Of a DNA stretch of 36,510 bases, positions 8,115 to 15,644 are shown piece by piece; position 1 is the stretch's first letter, and each line of letters starts with the position of its first letter. Location of the stretch: contig JAITFN010000032.1 of NCBI GenBank assembly GCA_031281345.1, positions 1 through 36,510 on the forward strand, written 5' to 3'. The DNA comes from Candidatus Fibrimonadaceae bacterium. GTDB taxonomy: Bacteria; Fibrobacterota; Fibrobacteria; Fibrobacterales; Fibrobacteraceae. The notes beneath the pieces were generated by a model. That model ran no database searches, was not told the DNA's origin, and saw only the letters and a program-made list of their open reading frames with translations. A program made the translations under genes and the position numbers.

Positions 8115-8577
8115 TATGCCCTTCGGCAAGGGCAGCTTCTAGCACAAAATTGCCAACTTCTGGACAACTGAATGGTATAACTATTGTTGGAATGCCGCTA
8201 GGCATATATACCATGTGCTTTGGTCCTCTGGCTATGGACGGCAGAGAAATTCCAAACCTCTCGTTTTGTATGAACTTCTTGACGTATCCTGCGATTATAT
8301 TCACAAGCTCGCCAACAGCATCACTAACGTCTGGTCCTAGTTCCTTAAATTCCTCGCCAATGAACTTGCTCGCAGCTTTTAATGCGCTTGCTTCTGGAAA
8401 GCCTATAACCACAGCTCCCCTGATTGTCCCAGAAAGGCCTATCATTCCAGAAATATCCTTCATATTCACCGTTTCGGAATATAAATAGGGTTTACTGGCT
8501 TCCACGTGAAGATTGAGCATTTTAGAGAAGGTATCTCTTGTTGCTAAAATAAAGGCATTTATCCACTCGGCTTTCAT
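8107..8577 (-). CDS. cheX: CheX-like CheY-phosphate phosphatase
   Basis: 156 residues, family length. The phosphatase signature ExxN is visible as E90-LV-N93 in VGELVNIIAG, on the helix that inserts a Gln/Asn-type residue into the CheY active site in CheC/CheX/FliY enzymes. The preceding GTIRGAVVIGFPEASALKAASKF matches the CheX fold. It would remove phosphate from CheY in a chemosensory pathway. No flagellar or other che genes are nearby, but the divergent gene at 8628 ends in a FliM-type CheY-docking peptide. Transcription starts almost at the ATG from a box 8 nt upstream and continues into xseA. Confidence 0.85.
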   Translation of the reverse strand: MKAEWINAFILATRDTFSKMLNLHVEASKPYLYSETVNMKDISGMIGLSGTIRGAVVIGFPEASALKAASKFIGEEFKELGPDVSDAVGELVNIIAGYVKKFIQNERFGISLPSIARGPKHMVYMPSGIPTIVIPFSCPEVGNFVLEAALAEGHND

Positions 8578-8585
8578 AATAGTTG

Positions 8586-8596
8586 AATATAGAAAA
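8586..8596 (-). promoter_or_regulatory. Promoter box of cheX-xseA
   Basis: TTTTCTATATT on the minus strand, 8 nt before ATG 8577. It is back-to-back with the plus-strand box at 8610. Confidence 0.6.
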
Positions 8597-8609
8597 TAGT
8601 GCTTGTATT

Positions 8610-8620
8610 TTTTCTAAATT
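8610..8620 (+). promoter_or_regulatory. Promoter box of the FliM-peptide gene
   Basis: TTTTCTAAATT, 7 nt before ATG 8628; variant of the recurring box, 13 bp from the divergent cheX box. Confidence 0.5.
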
Positions 8621-8627
8621 TCTGTCT

Positions 8628-8975
8628 ATGAGGCCGCAATTTTTTCCGTGGTTATTTGACGACAAAAATGCCTGGGAAAAGGTGTTTGCAGACCCCCGTT
8701 ATTCTTATGAAATGCCAATAGACTATTTTATGGCTATTTATCAGGTGGACAGAAAATACGATTCCTCCGATACCGCAACCCGTTATACCCCAGAATTATC
8801 TATGACTGCAATGCCTATGCCAGCAGCGGCAGCGACTTTTGCGCCGGTACCATCTTTTTTTGCGACTTCTGCACCGGTAGTGGCAGCCGCTCCTGCTCCT
8901 GCTCAAGAAAAATCCAAGAGCGCAGATGGTATTTTAAGCCAAGAAGAGATAGATGCATTGCTTTCCGGTATATGA
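8628..8975 (+). CDS. Small protein ending in a FliM/FliN-type CheY-docking peptide
   Basis: 115 residues. An N-terminal globular part (PQFFPWLFDDKNAWEKVF to about residue 45) is followed by a Met/Ala/Pro-rich linker (~58-95) and, at the very C-terminus, LSQEEIDALLSGI (103-115). This is nearly the same peptide that opens FliM and FliY and binds phosphorylated CheY there. Here it is at the opposite end and no switch-protein domain follows, so it is not FliM. Being divergent from cheX, it may be a CheY-P receiver or scaffold in a non-flagellar chemosensory output (inference). ATG 8628 is chosen over an upstream TTG because of the promoter spacing. Confidence 0.7.
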   Translation: MRPQFFPWLFDDKNAWEKVFADPRYSYEMPIDYFMAIYQVDRKYDSSDTATRYTPELSMTAMPMPAAAATFAPVPSFFATSAPVVAAAPAPAQEKSKSADGILSQEEIDALLSGI

Positions 8976-9606
8976 GTTTCACGATATTAATGCGGAAAAT
9001 TTCGCAGATATTGAGGGTATTTTAAAGGAATACGGCGGAGATAAGAAATGGAATTTGATGATAATCCCATTTAACGAGGGTGTGCAGCCAAGTGTTTTGA
9101 AGGCTTTTAGCCAGCAGCTTTTGGAATGGAAAATGGAAGGGCATAGCTTATATCTGCACGGCTACAGGCATAAGGCAGACAAAATTCTAAAAAGAAGCCT
9201 GCTGGGGAGGCTCGCCCTTAGTTTAACAAATTGCGAATCTGAGTTTGCGGGGCTTTCAAAAGAAGATTCAAAAATGCTTTTGACCAAGGCCTTGCAGGAG
9301 TGGCAAAAACTGAATGCAGGAGAGCCTCAGGGCTTTGTGCCTCCGGCTTGGTATGGTTCCAGAATGCTCTTTTATCTGTGCAAAGATTTGGGCTTTGAAA
9401 ACTACAACAGCCGTTTTACCCTGTGGAATAAAAGCAAAGGTTCCAGATTTTCCGTGCCCTTTAGCACCGCAGGCTTACCGAGGCCAGCAATACCCATTGT
9501 GAATTTATGCGAGAAAATATATTTGAAGATTTATAAAATTTTTAATTTTTTACCTATGATGAGAATTGTAAAGCATCCAGCGGAAGGTAGCAAATGCCCT
9601 CATTGA
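8953..9606 (+). CDS. DUF2334 / polysaccharide-deacetylase-like protein
   Basis: 217 residues. The opening EFHDINAENFADIEGILKEYG, the internal WNLMIIPFNEG, LYLHGYRHKAD and the later QGFVPPAWYGS are the successive active-site strands of the NodB-like DUF2334 fold (Asp, His-x-x-x-His, Pro-Pro-x-W). Such proteins are predicted to deacetylate sugar polymers. No signal peptide, so it probably acts in the cytoplasm. ATG 8953, preceded by GAAGAGA, overlaps the previous gene by 23 bp. The C-terminal ~30 residues are hydrophobic and may touch the membrane. Confidence 0.75.
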   Translation: MHCFPVYEFHDINAENFADIEGILKEYGGDKKWNLMIIPFNEGVQPSVLKAFSQQLLEWKMEGHSLYLHGYRHKADKILKRSLLGRLALSLTNCESEFAGLSKEDSKMLLTKALQEWQKLNAGEPQGFVPPAWYGSRMLFYLCKDLGFENYNSRFTLWNKSKGSRFSVPFSTAGLPRPAIPIVNLCEKIYLKIYKIFNFLPMMRIVKHPAEGSKCPH

Positions 9607-10040
9607 AAGAGACAATGCTTGCGAATTTGCGTGAAATGGTGAAGCTGCAACGTGCGGCTCACGACTCAATGTTTAAATTCTCAATAAAAAAAATGTGGCC
9701 AATAAGCCTAATCGCTCCGCAAGTGGATTGGATTAGGATAGACCGAATGATGCAGGCTTTGCAAACAACCTGCAAAGAGCAAAAGGAATTTTTAGCTAAA
9801 GAAAAAAGCAATGCTCCTGAAGCAGATTTGCCTTTTTTGAATTTGCTACCAGAATATTTTGACTCTCTTGCAAAAGTTGCAGAGTCGCTTGCAAACGCGG
9901 CAACTTACAGGCAAAATGCCCTTGAAAAAAAAATAAAAATGAGCATAGGGCAGTGGAATTCCATTTTAAAAACATATAATGAGGCAAGTGATAATATGGC
10001 AAAAACAGGTATTACTTTATATAAGGTGTATGAATCATGA
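9594..10040 (+). CDS. Uncharacterised helical protein
   Basis: 148 residues, no signal peptide or membrane helix. Nearly all predicted helix, with a possible coiled coil around LPEYFDSLAKVAESLANAAT and following residues. I do not recognise it. It overlaps the end of the DUF2334 gene by 13 bp and shares an ATGA overlap with nrdR, so it belongs to the same transcript. Context gives no clear role. Confidence 0.65.
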   Translation: MPSLKETMLANLREMVKLQRAAHDSMFKFSIKKMWPISLIAPQVDWIRIDRMMQALQTTCKEQKEFLAKEKSNAPEADLPFLNLLPEYFDSLAKVAESLANAATYRQNALEKKIKMSIGQWNSILKTYNEASDNMAKTGITLYKVYES

Positions 10041-10480
10041 TGTGTCCGCATTGCAAATCCGATAACGATAAGGTTATAGAAACCCGCACAAGTGGCGACT
10101 CCATTAGACGGCGCAGGGAATGCCAAGATTGTTCCTACCGCTTCACAACCTATGAATACATAGAGAAAGGAGCCATAACCATAGCCAAGCGCGATGGAAG
10201 GCGCGAGCCTTTCAAGCGAGAGAAACTAATTTCTGGCATAAGAATAGCCTGCGCCAAGCGGCCAGTCAGTTCCGAGAAAATAGAAGAAATGGCAACCGAT
10301 ATTGAAAACGAGCTTGTGCAAATGGGAAATGCAGAAATTTCTTACGCAACCGTGGGCGACTTGGTTATGAAAAAACTATTCAAAGCAGACTCGGTGGCTT
10401 ACGTGCGTTTTGCATCTGTGTACAAGGAATTCAGAGAAGTGGGGGAGTTTGTGAAGTTGGTTATGGAGGATAAAGGTTAA
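10037..10480 (+). CDS. nrdR: Ribonucleotide reductase repressor NrdR
   Basis: 147 residues, canonical length. N-terminal zinc ribbon with Cys3-x2-Cys6 (MMCPHC) and Cys29-x2-Cys32 (ECQDC), then the ATP-cone (residues ~49-139: VAKRDGRREPFKREKL, ending in VYKEF). NrdR represses nrd operons according to the ATP/dATP state. No nrd genes or obvious NrdR boxes were found in the window. The gene begins in an ATGA overlap with the preceding gene and is the last of this transcript before the next promoter. Confidence 0.95.
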   Translation: MMCPHCKSDNDKVIETRTSGDSIRRRRECQDCSYRFTTYEYIEKGAITIAKRDGRREPFKREKLISGIRIACAKRPVSSEKIEEMATDIENELVQMGNAEISYATVGDLVMKKLFKADSVAYVRFASVYKEFREVGEFVKLVMEDKG

Positions 10481-10489
10481 GGCGTCCGA

Positions 10490-10500
10490 TTTTCTATATT
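10490..10500 (+). promoter_or_regulatory. Promoter box of V-ATPase D - scpA
   Basis: TTTTCTATATT, 7 nt before ATG 10508, in a 27-bp gap after nrdR. No ribosome-binding site lies between box and start, implying a leaderless mRNA. Confidence 0.65.
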
Positions 10501-10507
10501 ACCCATT

Positions 10508-11119
10508 ATGGCAAAGGTTAAACTCACAAAAAACGCTTTAAAAGCAGAACGCGATGCCCTCAAAAGGTTTCAACGCTATCTGCCCACCTTGCAGTTGAAA
10601 AAACAGCAGCTCCAAATGGAAATAAGAGGCTTGCAGTCTAGGGTTGAATCCAAAAGACAAGAAGAAGCAGCCTTGCTTGCCGATATGAACAGTTGGATAA
10701 AGCTATTTGCAGAACCAATTGAATGGAGCAAATATCTCAAAGTTGCCAAAATTCTTTTGGGCGAAGGCAACATTGCCGGAGTTACAATCCCTGTGTTTGA
10801 AGACGTGGTTTTTGAACGCAACATACCAGATTTATTTGACACTCCGGTTTGGATAGACGATGGCATTCGCGCTTTGGAGCATTTGGTTAGTTTGCGCTTA
10901 GAGCGCAGGGTTATAGAAGAGCAATTCCGCCTTTTGAGCGAAGAACTGAGAACCACAAACCAAAGAGTAAATTTGTTTGAAAAGGTGAAAATACCAGAAG
11001 CAAAAGAGAACATTCGCGTTGTTCGCATATTCCTGGGCGACCAGCAGACAGCTGGCGTTGCAAGGTCTAAAATAGCAAAGAACAAGAGTGTTGCCAAGAA
11101 TGCAGCAGAAGCTGCTTAA
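10508..11119 (+). CDS. atpD: V-type ATP synthase/ATPase subunit D
   Basis: 203 residues. The long N-terminal helix (LTKNALKAERDALKRFQRYLPTLQLKKQQL), the central strand region and the long C-terminal helix with RRVIEEQFRLLSEELRTTNQRVNLFEKVKIPEAKENIRVVRIFLGDQQTAGVARSKIAK are diagnostic for subunit D, the central rotor shaft of V/A-type ATPases. No other V-ATPase subunit is present here; in most genomes subunit D sits in the atp/ntp cluster. It has its own promoter and is followed after one base (TAATATG) by scpA, an unrelated gene. Confidence 0.93.
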   Translation: MAKVKLTKNALKAERDALKRFQRYLPTLQLKKQQLQMEIRGLQSRVESKRQEEAALLADMNSWIKLFAEPIEWSKYLKVAKILLGEGNIAGVTIPVFEDVVFERNIPDLFDTPVWIDDGIRALEHLVSLRLERRVIEEQFRLLSEELRTTNQRVNLFEKVKIPEAKENIRVVRIFLGDQQTAGVARSKIAKNKSVAKNAAEAA

Positions 11120-11120
11120 T

Positions 11121-12074
11121 ATGCCAGATACCCTATACGAACTCTCGCTAGACGGCTCATACACCGGCCCTCTAGACTTGCTTTATTTGTTGATGAAAAA
11201 GGAAGAAATTTCTTTTGAAAAAATTTCCATAGCCAAAATCGCAGAACAGTATTTAGAATACATACAAGATTTAGAAAATGTGGATTTATCCTATGCGGGC
11301 GAATTTTTAGCCCTTGCCAGCCGTTTGATGTATTTGAAAGCGAGAGAACTTTTACCGCGTGAGGAACAAAGCCCAGAAGAGTTGCTGGATATTGAACTTG
11401 AACGCGAAGCCCTGCTGCTGCAAATGCAGGAATACCAAAAATTCAAAAGGGTTGCACTTGGCTTGCAAGAAATGGAAGAAAAGAATTTTGGTACTTATGG
11501 GCGTGGGCGCATGGAAAAAATAGCCAAGGATGCCCAGCTTGCAGATGCTAATATATGGCAGCTTTTCAAGGCATTCCACAAAACGCTGCAAATTCACTCA
11601 TACAACAGCGTGCACACAATAGAAGTGGATAATGTGACTACAGAAGACAGGGAGCAATATATAAACGAGTATTTGGGAAAATGCGGCAGAGCTATGTTTG
11701 ACGATTTGCTCGGCAAAGAGCGAATGCCAATAATGGTTGCCGTAACTTTTTTTGCGATGCTTGAACAAACAAAGGCAGACAATGTTATCTTTAGGCAGAG
11801 CGAAACCAACGGTCCGCTTTGGCTTTATCGCAAAAAGCAAAACGAAGAATACAGAGAAGAACTAGCCCAAGATAAAACCTACTACTCGCCAGATCCAGAG
11901 GTTTTAAACAGCTTGGCAGATTATTTGCAAGGGCGTTCTTCTAAGCAAGAGATTGAAGAAAAAAATTCCTTGGATTTTGTGCTGAAACAATCAATGAGTT
12001 TGATAGACAGCGGCATGAAAATAGACGAAAACGATATACAAGCTATGCTTGACGGGGTATATGCTAAGCCATAA
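11121..12074 (+). CDS. scpA: Segregation and condensation protein ScpA
   Basis: 317 residues, longer than the usual ~250. N-terminal Smc-binding part with the hallmark YTGPLDLLYLLMKKEEI, FEKISIAKIAEQYLEYI and YAGEFLALASRLMYLKARELLP; C-terminal kleisin winged helix around VAVTFFAMLEQTKADNVIFRQ. An insert-like tail of ~70 residues follows. ScpA bridges the SMC heads in chromosome condensation; scpB and smc are not in the window. ATG 11121 is chosen over earlier in-frame starts because it lies 1 bp after the subunit D stop and is where ScpA homology begins. Confidence 0.92.
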   Translation: MPDTLYELSLDGSYTGPLDLLYLLMKKEEISFEKISIAKIAEQYLEYIQDLENVDLSYAGEFLALASRLMYLKARELLPREEQSPEELLDIELEREALLLQMQEYQKFKRVALGLQEMEEKNFGTYGRGRMEKIAKDAQLADANIWQLFKAFHKTLQIHSYNSVHTIEVDNVTTEDREQYINEYLGKCGRAMFDDLLGKERMPIMVAVTFFAMLEQTKADNVIFRQSETNGPLWLYRKKQNEEYREELAQDKTYYSPDPEVLNSLADYLQGRSSKQEIEEKNSLDFVLKQSMSLIDSGMKIDENDIQAMLDGVYAKP

Positions 12075-12363
12075 ATTTTTTCACGAGCAGGCTCATATAG
12101 AAAAACGTCACGAGCTAAAACGTCAAATTTTATTGCTCGTTCTCAGTTTGCTTGCATTTTTAATTTACCGCTATTTTTGCCACAAACAGGAATACGAAGC
12201 AGACCGCCTTGCTGCGGGGAAATGCGGGAAATCCGCCGCTCTTGAGAGCCTTGGATTATTGAAAATGCAAGAGAAGAAAACCAGCTTTTTGGCTAATTTG
12301 TTCTCTTTGCACCCAAAAGCGGGGAAGCGGATTGCTCAATTATCATCTCCTATCACAACATAA
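12061..12363 (+). CDS. Miniature M48-like metallopeptidase, possibly a remnant
   Basis: 100 residues. It retains the zinc motif HExxH as H8-E9-Q10-A11-H12 followed by IEKRHELKR, a membrane helix (~22-39), the third-ligand motif E44-Y-E-A-D48, and an ending LHPKAGKRIAQL, all as in M48 (HtpX/LoiP/BepA) peptidases. Those are normally 250 residues or more with 60-80 residues between HExxH and the Glu; here the gap is ~32 and the N-terminal ~100 residues are missing. Its start overlaps scpA by 14 bp. It may be a compact membrane peptidase or a decayed gene; intact motifs argue for some selection. Confidence 0.6.
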   Translation: MLSHKFFHEQAHIEKRHELKRQILLLVLSLLAFLIYRYFCHKQEYEADRLAAGKCGKSAALESLGLLKMQEKKTSFLANLFSLHPKAGKRIAQLSSPITT

Positions 12364-14648
12364 AATGCGTTGCAAAGTAGATTATTATCAGTACAACTTG
12401 CTGTACCGGTGAGGTTTAGGCTGCATACATGGCCTTTCCCTGCTACTAGGGGAGTATTATAACACTTTGTATTGCTTTTTATAGTGTTGTCATCCGCTCC
12501 ACTTGCGTCGTTTAGGTAAAGTACTTTGAAGTATTTAGCTAAATCGCTTGTATTTGATGGTATTGATTTTAAATAGATTACCCTTGGCATCACAAGTATT
12601 GCTTTCATAGCTTCGTCATACGAATCTGTGGGTTCTGTGCTGGCATATACGCTTTGCATTTTAACTTTTAGATGTGGGACTGTTGGTACGTATGAAAGTT
12701 CTGGGTTGGGGCCATCTGAGGGTGGTTCTATTTTCGGTGGTGGTTTGCTATCATCAACTTCACCACCACAGTCATCAAGACCTGTGCCTTTGCACTTGTC
12801 TTTATTATCCACAATCACTCCGGCTTTGCTCAAAGCATCAAATAAAGGGTCATTGTCCTGAATATGGAAATCATACATTTCTTTGACTTTTTTTCCATTT
12901 TTCATAAAAAGGTTGCCTTTAAGATACTGACTACCGGTTATTTTATCTATGTCTTGTTCACTATATATAAAATAGTTCATGAATTTGCCTGCATCTGGCT
13001 TCATCTCAATTGTTGTTGCTCCTTGCTTCAAGTACAAAAGAACATTTGTTCTTTCTGTTGTTAGTGGCGGCGAGATTCCATCAGAGCCAGGTTTATTTTC
13101 TACTATAATTATGAAATTTCCGTGATTTGACGTACCCAAAGTTTGTTTACTAAACTCATTGTAAGCAGAATTATAATTTATTCTTATCACAAGCCATTTG
13201 TTGCCATTTGCATCTGTCCAATTACCTGACGAATTATTGTAACAACTATTTACGGCATCTACAAAAGTAGCAGAAGTTACGCCTGCAATTGGTAAATCAA
13301 TGATACCATTGCTGCTTGCATAGCCATTAAGCGTAGCACATCCACCGGGGATTTTAGATACTTTCCAATCTTCAACTGCCGCTCCCAAAGTTATCGGGTC
13401 TCGAATTCTGTACATACAATCAGGACCTGTGGTACATGGATTACCATTTGAATCTTCCTTGGATGTTGTTAGTTGCTTGCCCAAAGCCTCAAGAAGACTT
13501 GCTCCGCCCCCCGTTATGGACTTACATTCCTGTTCAGTAGCTTTAGTTTGAATAGTATTAGACACAGGGGGGGGCGGGGTGGGGATATTTCCTACCTTGC
13601 AAGTAGTTCCATCAACTGTTATTTTCTTCGCTGGCGTTTCGTATGTGGAATTTATACCTGGCAACAAAAGGTTTTTCTTGAAGCTAAAGTCCATAGTCGC
13701 GGATTGAGGGTTGCCTTGCATATCGCGAAAAGTAATATTGCCTATAATAGTCACATTTCCATAAACAGTAAGTTTTTGATTTAAGTTTAAATTTCCTTTT
13801 ACATATAAATCACCCCATATTTCTGTTGAACCATTTATGTTCATATTGCCACCAACATAGAGGCTTCCGCAATATCTTGAAGCATCCGCTTTAAGGTCTT
13901 CTTTTATGTAAGCATTGCCAAAAACAGTGTCTTTAACCAAAGCATCATAATTTGTTGGACGCGAGGTATATTTTTGTTGATTAGGATCATTACCTATGAT
14001 AGGGCAACCTACTTTTACACCAGATGCCATAGTGTAATTTCCTGTGACTATGAGATCACCAGTGGTACTAAGTCCTGCGGTTGCATCTAAATTTCCAATA
14101 ACGTGGGCACTTGCCACAGTCTGTTGTGTTGACTTACCTATACTGCCAAAGTATGGCGGTACCTTTTTTGCATTTCCTGGAGATGGTTTTGGTAGTTCGC
14201 TTGCTTTCATTTTGTACAAGCCTTCTACGTCAAAAATTGCGGCTTGGCTGTACTTTGCTCCGTCTCTTGCTTCTCCCACGCTTAGGAATTTTAATTGATA
14301 CGGTTGCTTGCTAACATCTATGCCGGTCAAATAAACACTAAAGTTTTGTTTCTTGGTGCTTTCCATTTTAAAACTCTTAAAATTCAAAAGTATTGGTTTT
14401 TGACCTTTTATCTCAAAATTCCTTATAAGGGCACCTGCATCTGCTCCCATATTTGTTAGCCAACCGCGTACATTCTCTAAACCCGCTTGCGATGCTTGGT
14501 ATGCTTCGTTGTTTTTAAGGCGTGCAGCACTAGAAAAATTTTCCGAGCCAATCCACTTGAAAACTACAACGCTCGCCGTTGTAGCAGCAAGCATAAACAT
14601 AAGAACAGCTATGAGCGAAATTCCATTTTTGCAGTTGGCTAATTTCAT
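12336..14648 (-). CDS. PilX/GspK-like minor pilin with beta-helix domain (left operon, gene 4)
   Basis: 770 residues. Type III signal peptide with cleavage after Gly9 (CKNG|ISLIAVL) and a hydrophobic helix lacking the usual Glu at +5, as expected for PilX/GspK-type tip subunits. Residues ~180-330 contain bactofilin-like repeats (GNYTMASGVKVG, LYVGGNMNINGS, LYVKGNLNLNQ, VYGNVTIIGN), a right-handed beta-helix, then a Pro-rich linker (~355) and a long Cys-containing C-terminal part. Paralogue of 20799-23255: N-termini nearly the same, middles diverged, shared IVMPRVI-YL near the end. Likely at the pilus tip and surface-exposed. AGGAGG precedes the ATG. A run of eight G at 13567 lies in the coding region. 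Confidence 0.8.
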   Translation of the reverse strand: MKLANCKNGISLIAVLMFMLAATTASVVVFKWIGSENFSSAARLKNNEAYQASQAGLENVRGWLTNMGADAGALIRNFEIKGQKPILLNFKSFKMESTKKQNFSVYLTGIDVSKQPYQLKFLSVGEARDGAKYSQAAIFDVEGLYKMKASELPKPSPGNAKKVPPYFGSIGKSTQQTVASAHVIGNLDATAGLSTTGDLIVTGNYTMASGVKVGCPIIGNDPNQQKYTSRPTNYDALVKDTVFGNAYIKEDLKADASRYCGSLYVGGNMNINGSTEIWGDLYVKGNLNLNQKLTVYGNVTIIGNITFRDMQGNPQSATMDFSFKKNLLLPGINSTYETPAKKITVDGTTCKVGNIPTPPPPVSNTIQTKATEQECKSITGGGASLLEALGKQLTTSKEDSNGNPCTTGPDCMYRIRDPITLGAAVEDWKVSKIPGGCATLNGYASSNGIIDLPIAGVTSATFVDAVNSCYNNSSGNWTDANGNKWLVIRINYNSAYNEFSKQTLGTSNHGNFIIIVENKPGSDGISPPLTTERTNVLLYLKQGATTIEMKPDAGKFMNYFIYSEQDIDKITGSQYLKGNLFMKNGKKVKEMYDFHIQDNDPLFDALSKAGVIVDNKDKCKGTGLDDCGGEVDDSKPPPKIEPPSDGPNPELSYVPTVPHLKVKMQSVYASTEPTDSYDEAMKAILVMPRVIYLKSIPSNTSDLAKYFKVLYLNDASGADDNTIKSNTKCYNTPLVAGKGHVCSLNLTGTASCTDNNLLCNAFYVVIGDDN

Positions 14649-14660
14649 TGTGCCCTCCTT

Positions 14661-15146
14661 TTATTTTATCAGAGACGATACATTGATGCTTTGGTCTGAA
14701 TCTTTGAATTTCCATTTCACGGTTACATCTATCTGTTTGGCAATTTGATGTGTTACACTGAGTTTGTTGGTTGTGCTTGAGGTATTCTTCGTATATTCCG
14801 TTTGGTTGTTCACCGATTTATTAGCACCTTCTTTCACGTCAACTATAATCCAATAATTTACGGGTATTGAACCAGCTTCTCCCTCAAAAGTGCGTTGCCT
14901 GCATAAGTCTCTCTTGTCGTTAGGAGGGGGGCAAACACCATCTCTCTTTTCAATTTTCAAGCTTGCAGAGCCAATTCTGGAAATGGAATCTATTATATCT
15001 TGAGCAATGGTATTTGCAGCGTCTCGCGCTCTCACCCTTAAAACGCCTTCTCTATTTCCCAATTGCAACTTGTTTAATCCAATAACAAGAAAGCCGAGTA
15101 CCACCGCGGCTATTAAAACTTCCATGAGACCAAAGCCTTTTTTCAC
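14661..15146 (-). CDS. PilV-like minor prepilin (left operon, gene 3)
   Basis: 161 residues. Short leader MKKG, then FGLMEVLIAAVVLGF: cleavage Gly|Phe with Glu at +5, as required by prepilin peptidase. The first ~60 residues are nearly identical to the right-operon copy (18880), including GLNKLQLGNRE; the globular head differs but ends in a shared pattern (VTVKWKFKDSDQSI). PilV/GspI-like minor pilins form part of the priming complex at the pilus tip. Its ATG overlaps the stop of the preceding FimT-like gene (ATGA), and the PilX-like gene follows 12 bp later. Confidence 0.82.
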   Translation of the reverse strand: MKKGFGLMEVLIAAVVLGFLVIGLNKLQLGNREGVLRVRARDAANTIAQDIIDSISRIGSASLKIEKRDGVCPPPNDKRDLCRQRTFEGEAGSIPVNYWIIVDVKEGANKSVNNQTEYTKNTSSTTNKLSVTHQIAKQIDVTVKWKFKDSDQSINVSSLIK

Positions 15147-15643
15147 AAATCCCCCCAGTCGGAACGTTTTCTTATTTGTGCTGAGAAATTATTTTTATCC
15201 TTTTTTTTGACGGCTGCACCGCAATAGGTGCTGTTTGCATTGCACGCTACAAAGCAAGGCTGTCCGCTTATGCCAGAAGTGCCTATACTAACTGTTGCTT
15301 TTATATCTGCATTGGGAGTGCCACCACAATCGGTGGGTTTGTTGTCTGCTTTGGGGGAGAAACCTTTTGGCAATGGTTCGCTAGAAGTGTTGTTTGAACT
15401 GACAAATGTAGCCTTTATTTCGTTTTGGTTTATGGTTATTGTAACATCTTCTTTTCGCATTTTGCCTTCTGCAATGGCTCTTTCCGCAAAAGCTGTAAGA
15501 GTTCTTGCTGCATCTTTAGCCTTGTTCGCTTGTATAATATCCATAAAGCTAGAATAGGCTAATGAGGCGAGAATGCCTATGAGTATCATAACCACCAGCA
15601 ATTCCAAAAGCGTAAAGCCCTTTTTGTGTATTTTGCTGCTCAT
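15143..15643 (-). CDS. FimT/GspH-like minor prepilin (left operon, gene 2)
   Basis: 166 residues. Leader MSSKIHKKG then FTLLELLVVMILIGILASLAY, a typical FimT/GspH start with Glu at +5. The head has two cysteine pairs and the motif FVACNANSTYCGAAVK, matched in the right-operon copy by FVACDARGYCGAAVK. Here the leader is short and ordinary, unlike the right-operon copy, where this gene is first and carries the long repeat-encoded leader. GGAGGA lies 7-8 nt before ATG 15643, one base after the stop of the PilW-like gene. Confidence 0.82.
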   Translation of the reverse strand: MSSKIHKKGFTLLELLVVMILIGILASLAYSSFMDIIQANKAKDAARTLTAFAERAIAEGKMRKEDVTITINQNEIKATFVSSNNTSSEPLPKGFSPKADNKPTDCGGTPNADIKATVSIGTSGISGQPCFVACNANSTYCGAAVKKKDKNNFSAQIRKRSDWGDL

Positions 15644-15644
15644 A

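Noticed and set aside
10576-11097. 173-residue open frame opposite V-ATPase subunit D
   Set aside because: Shadow of a strongly conserved gene; no promoter box or ribosome-binding site.
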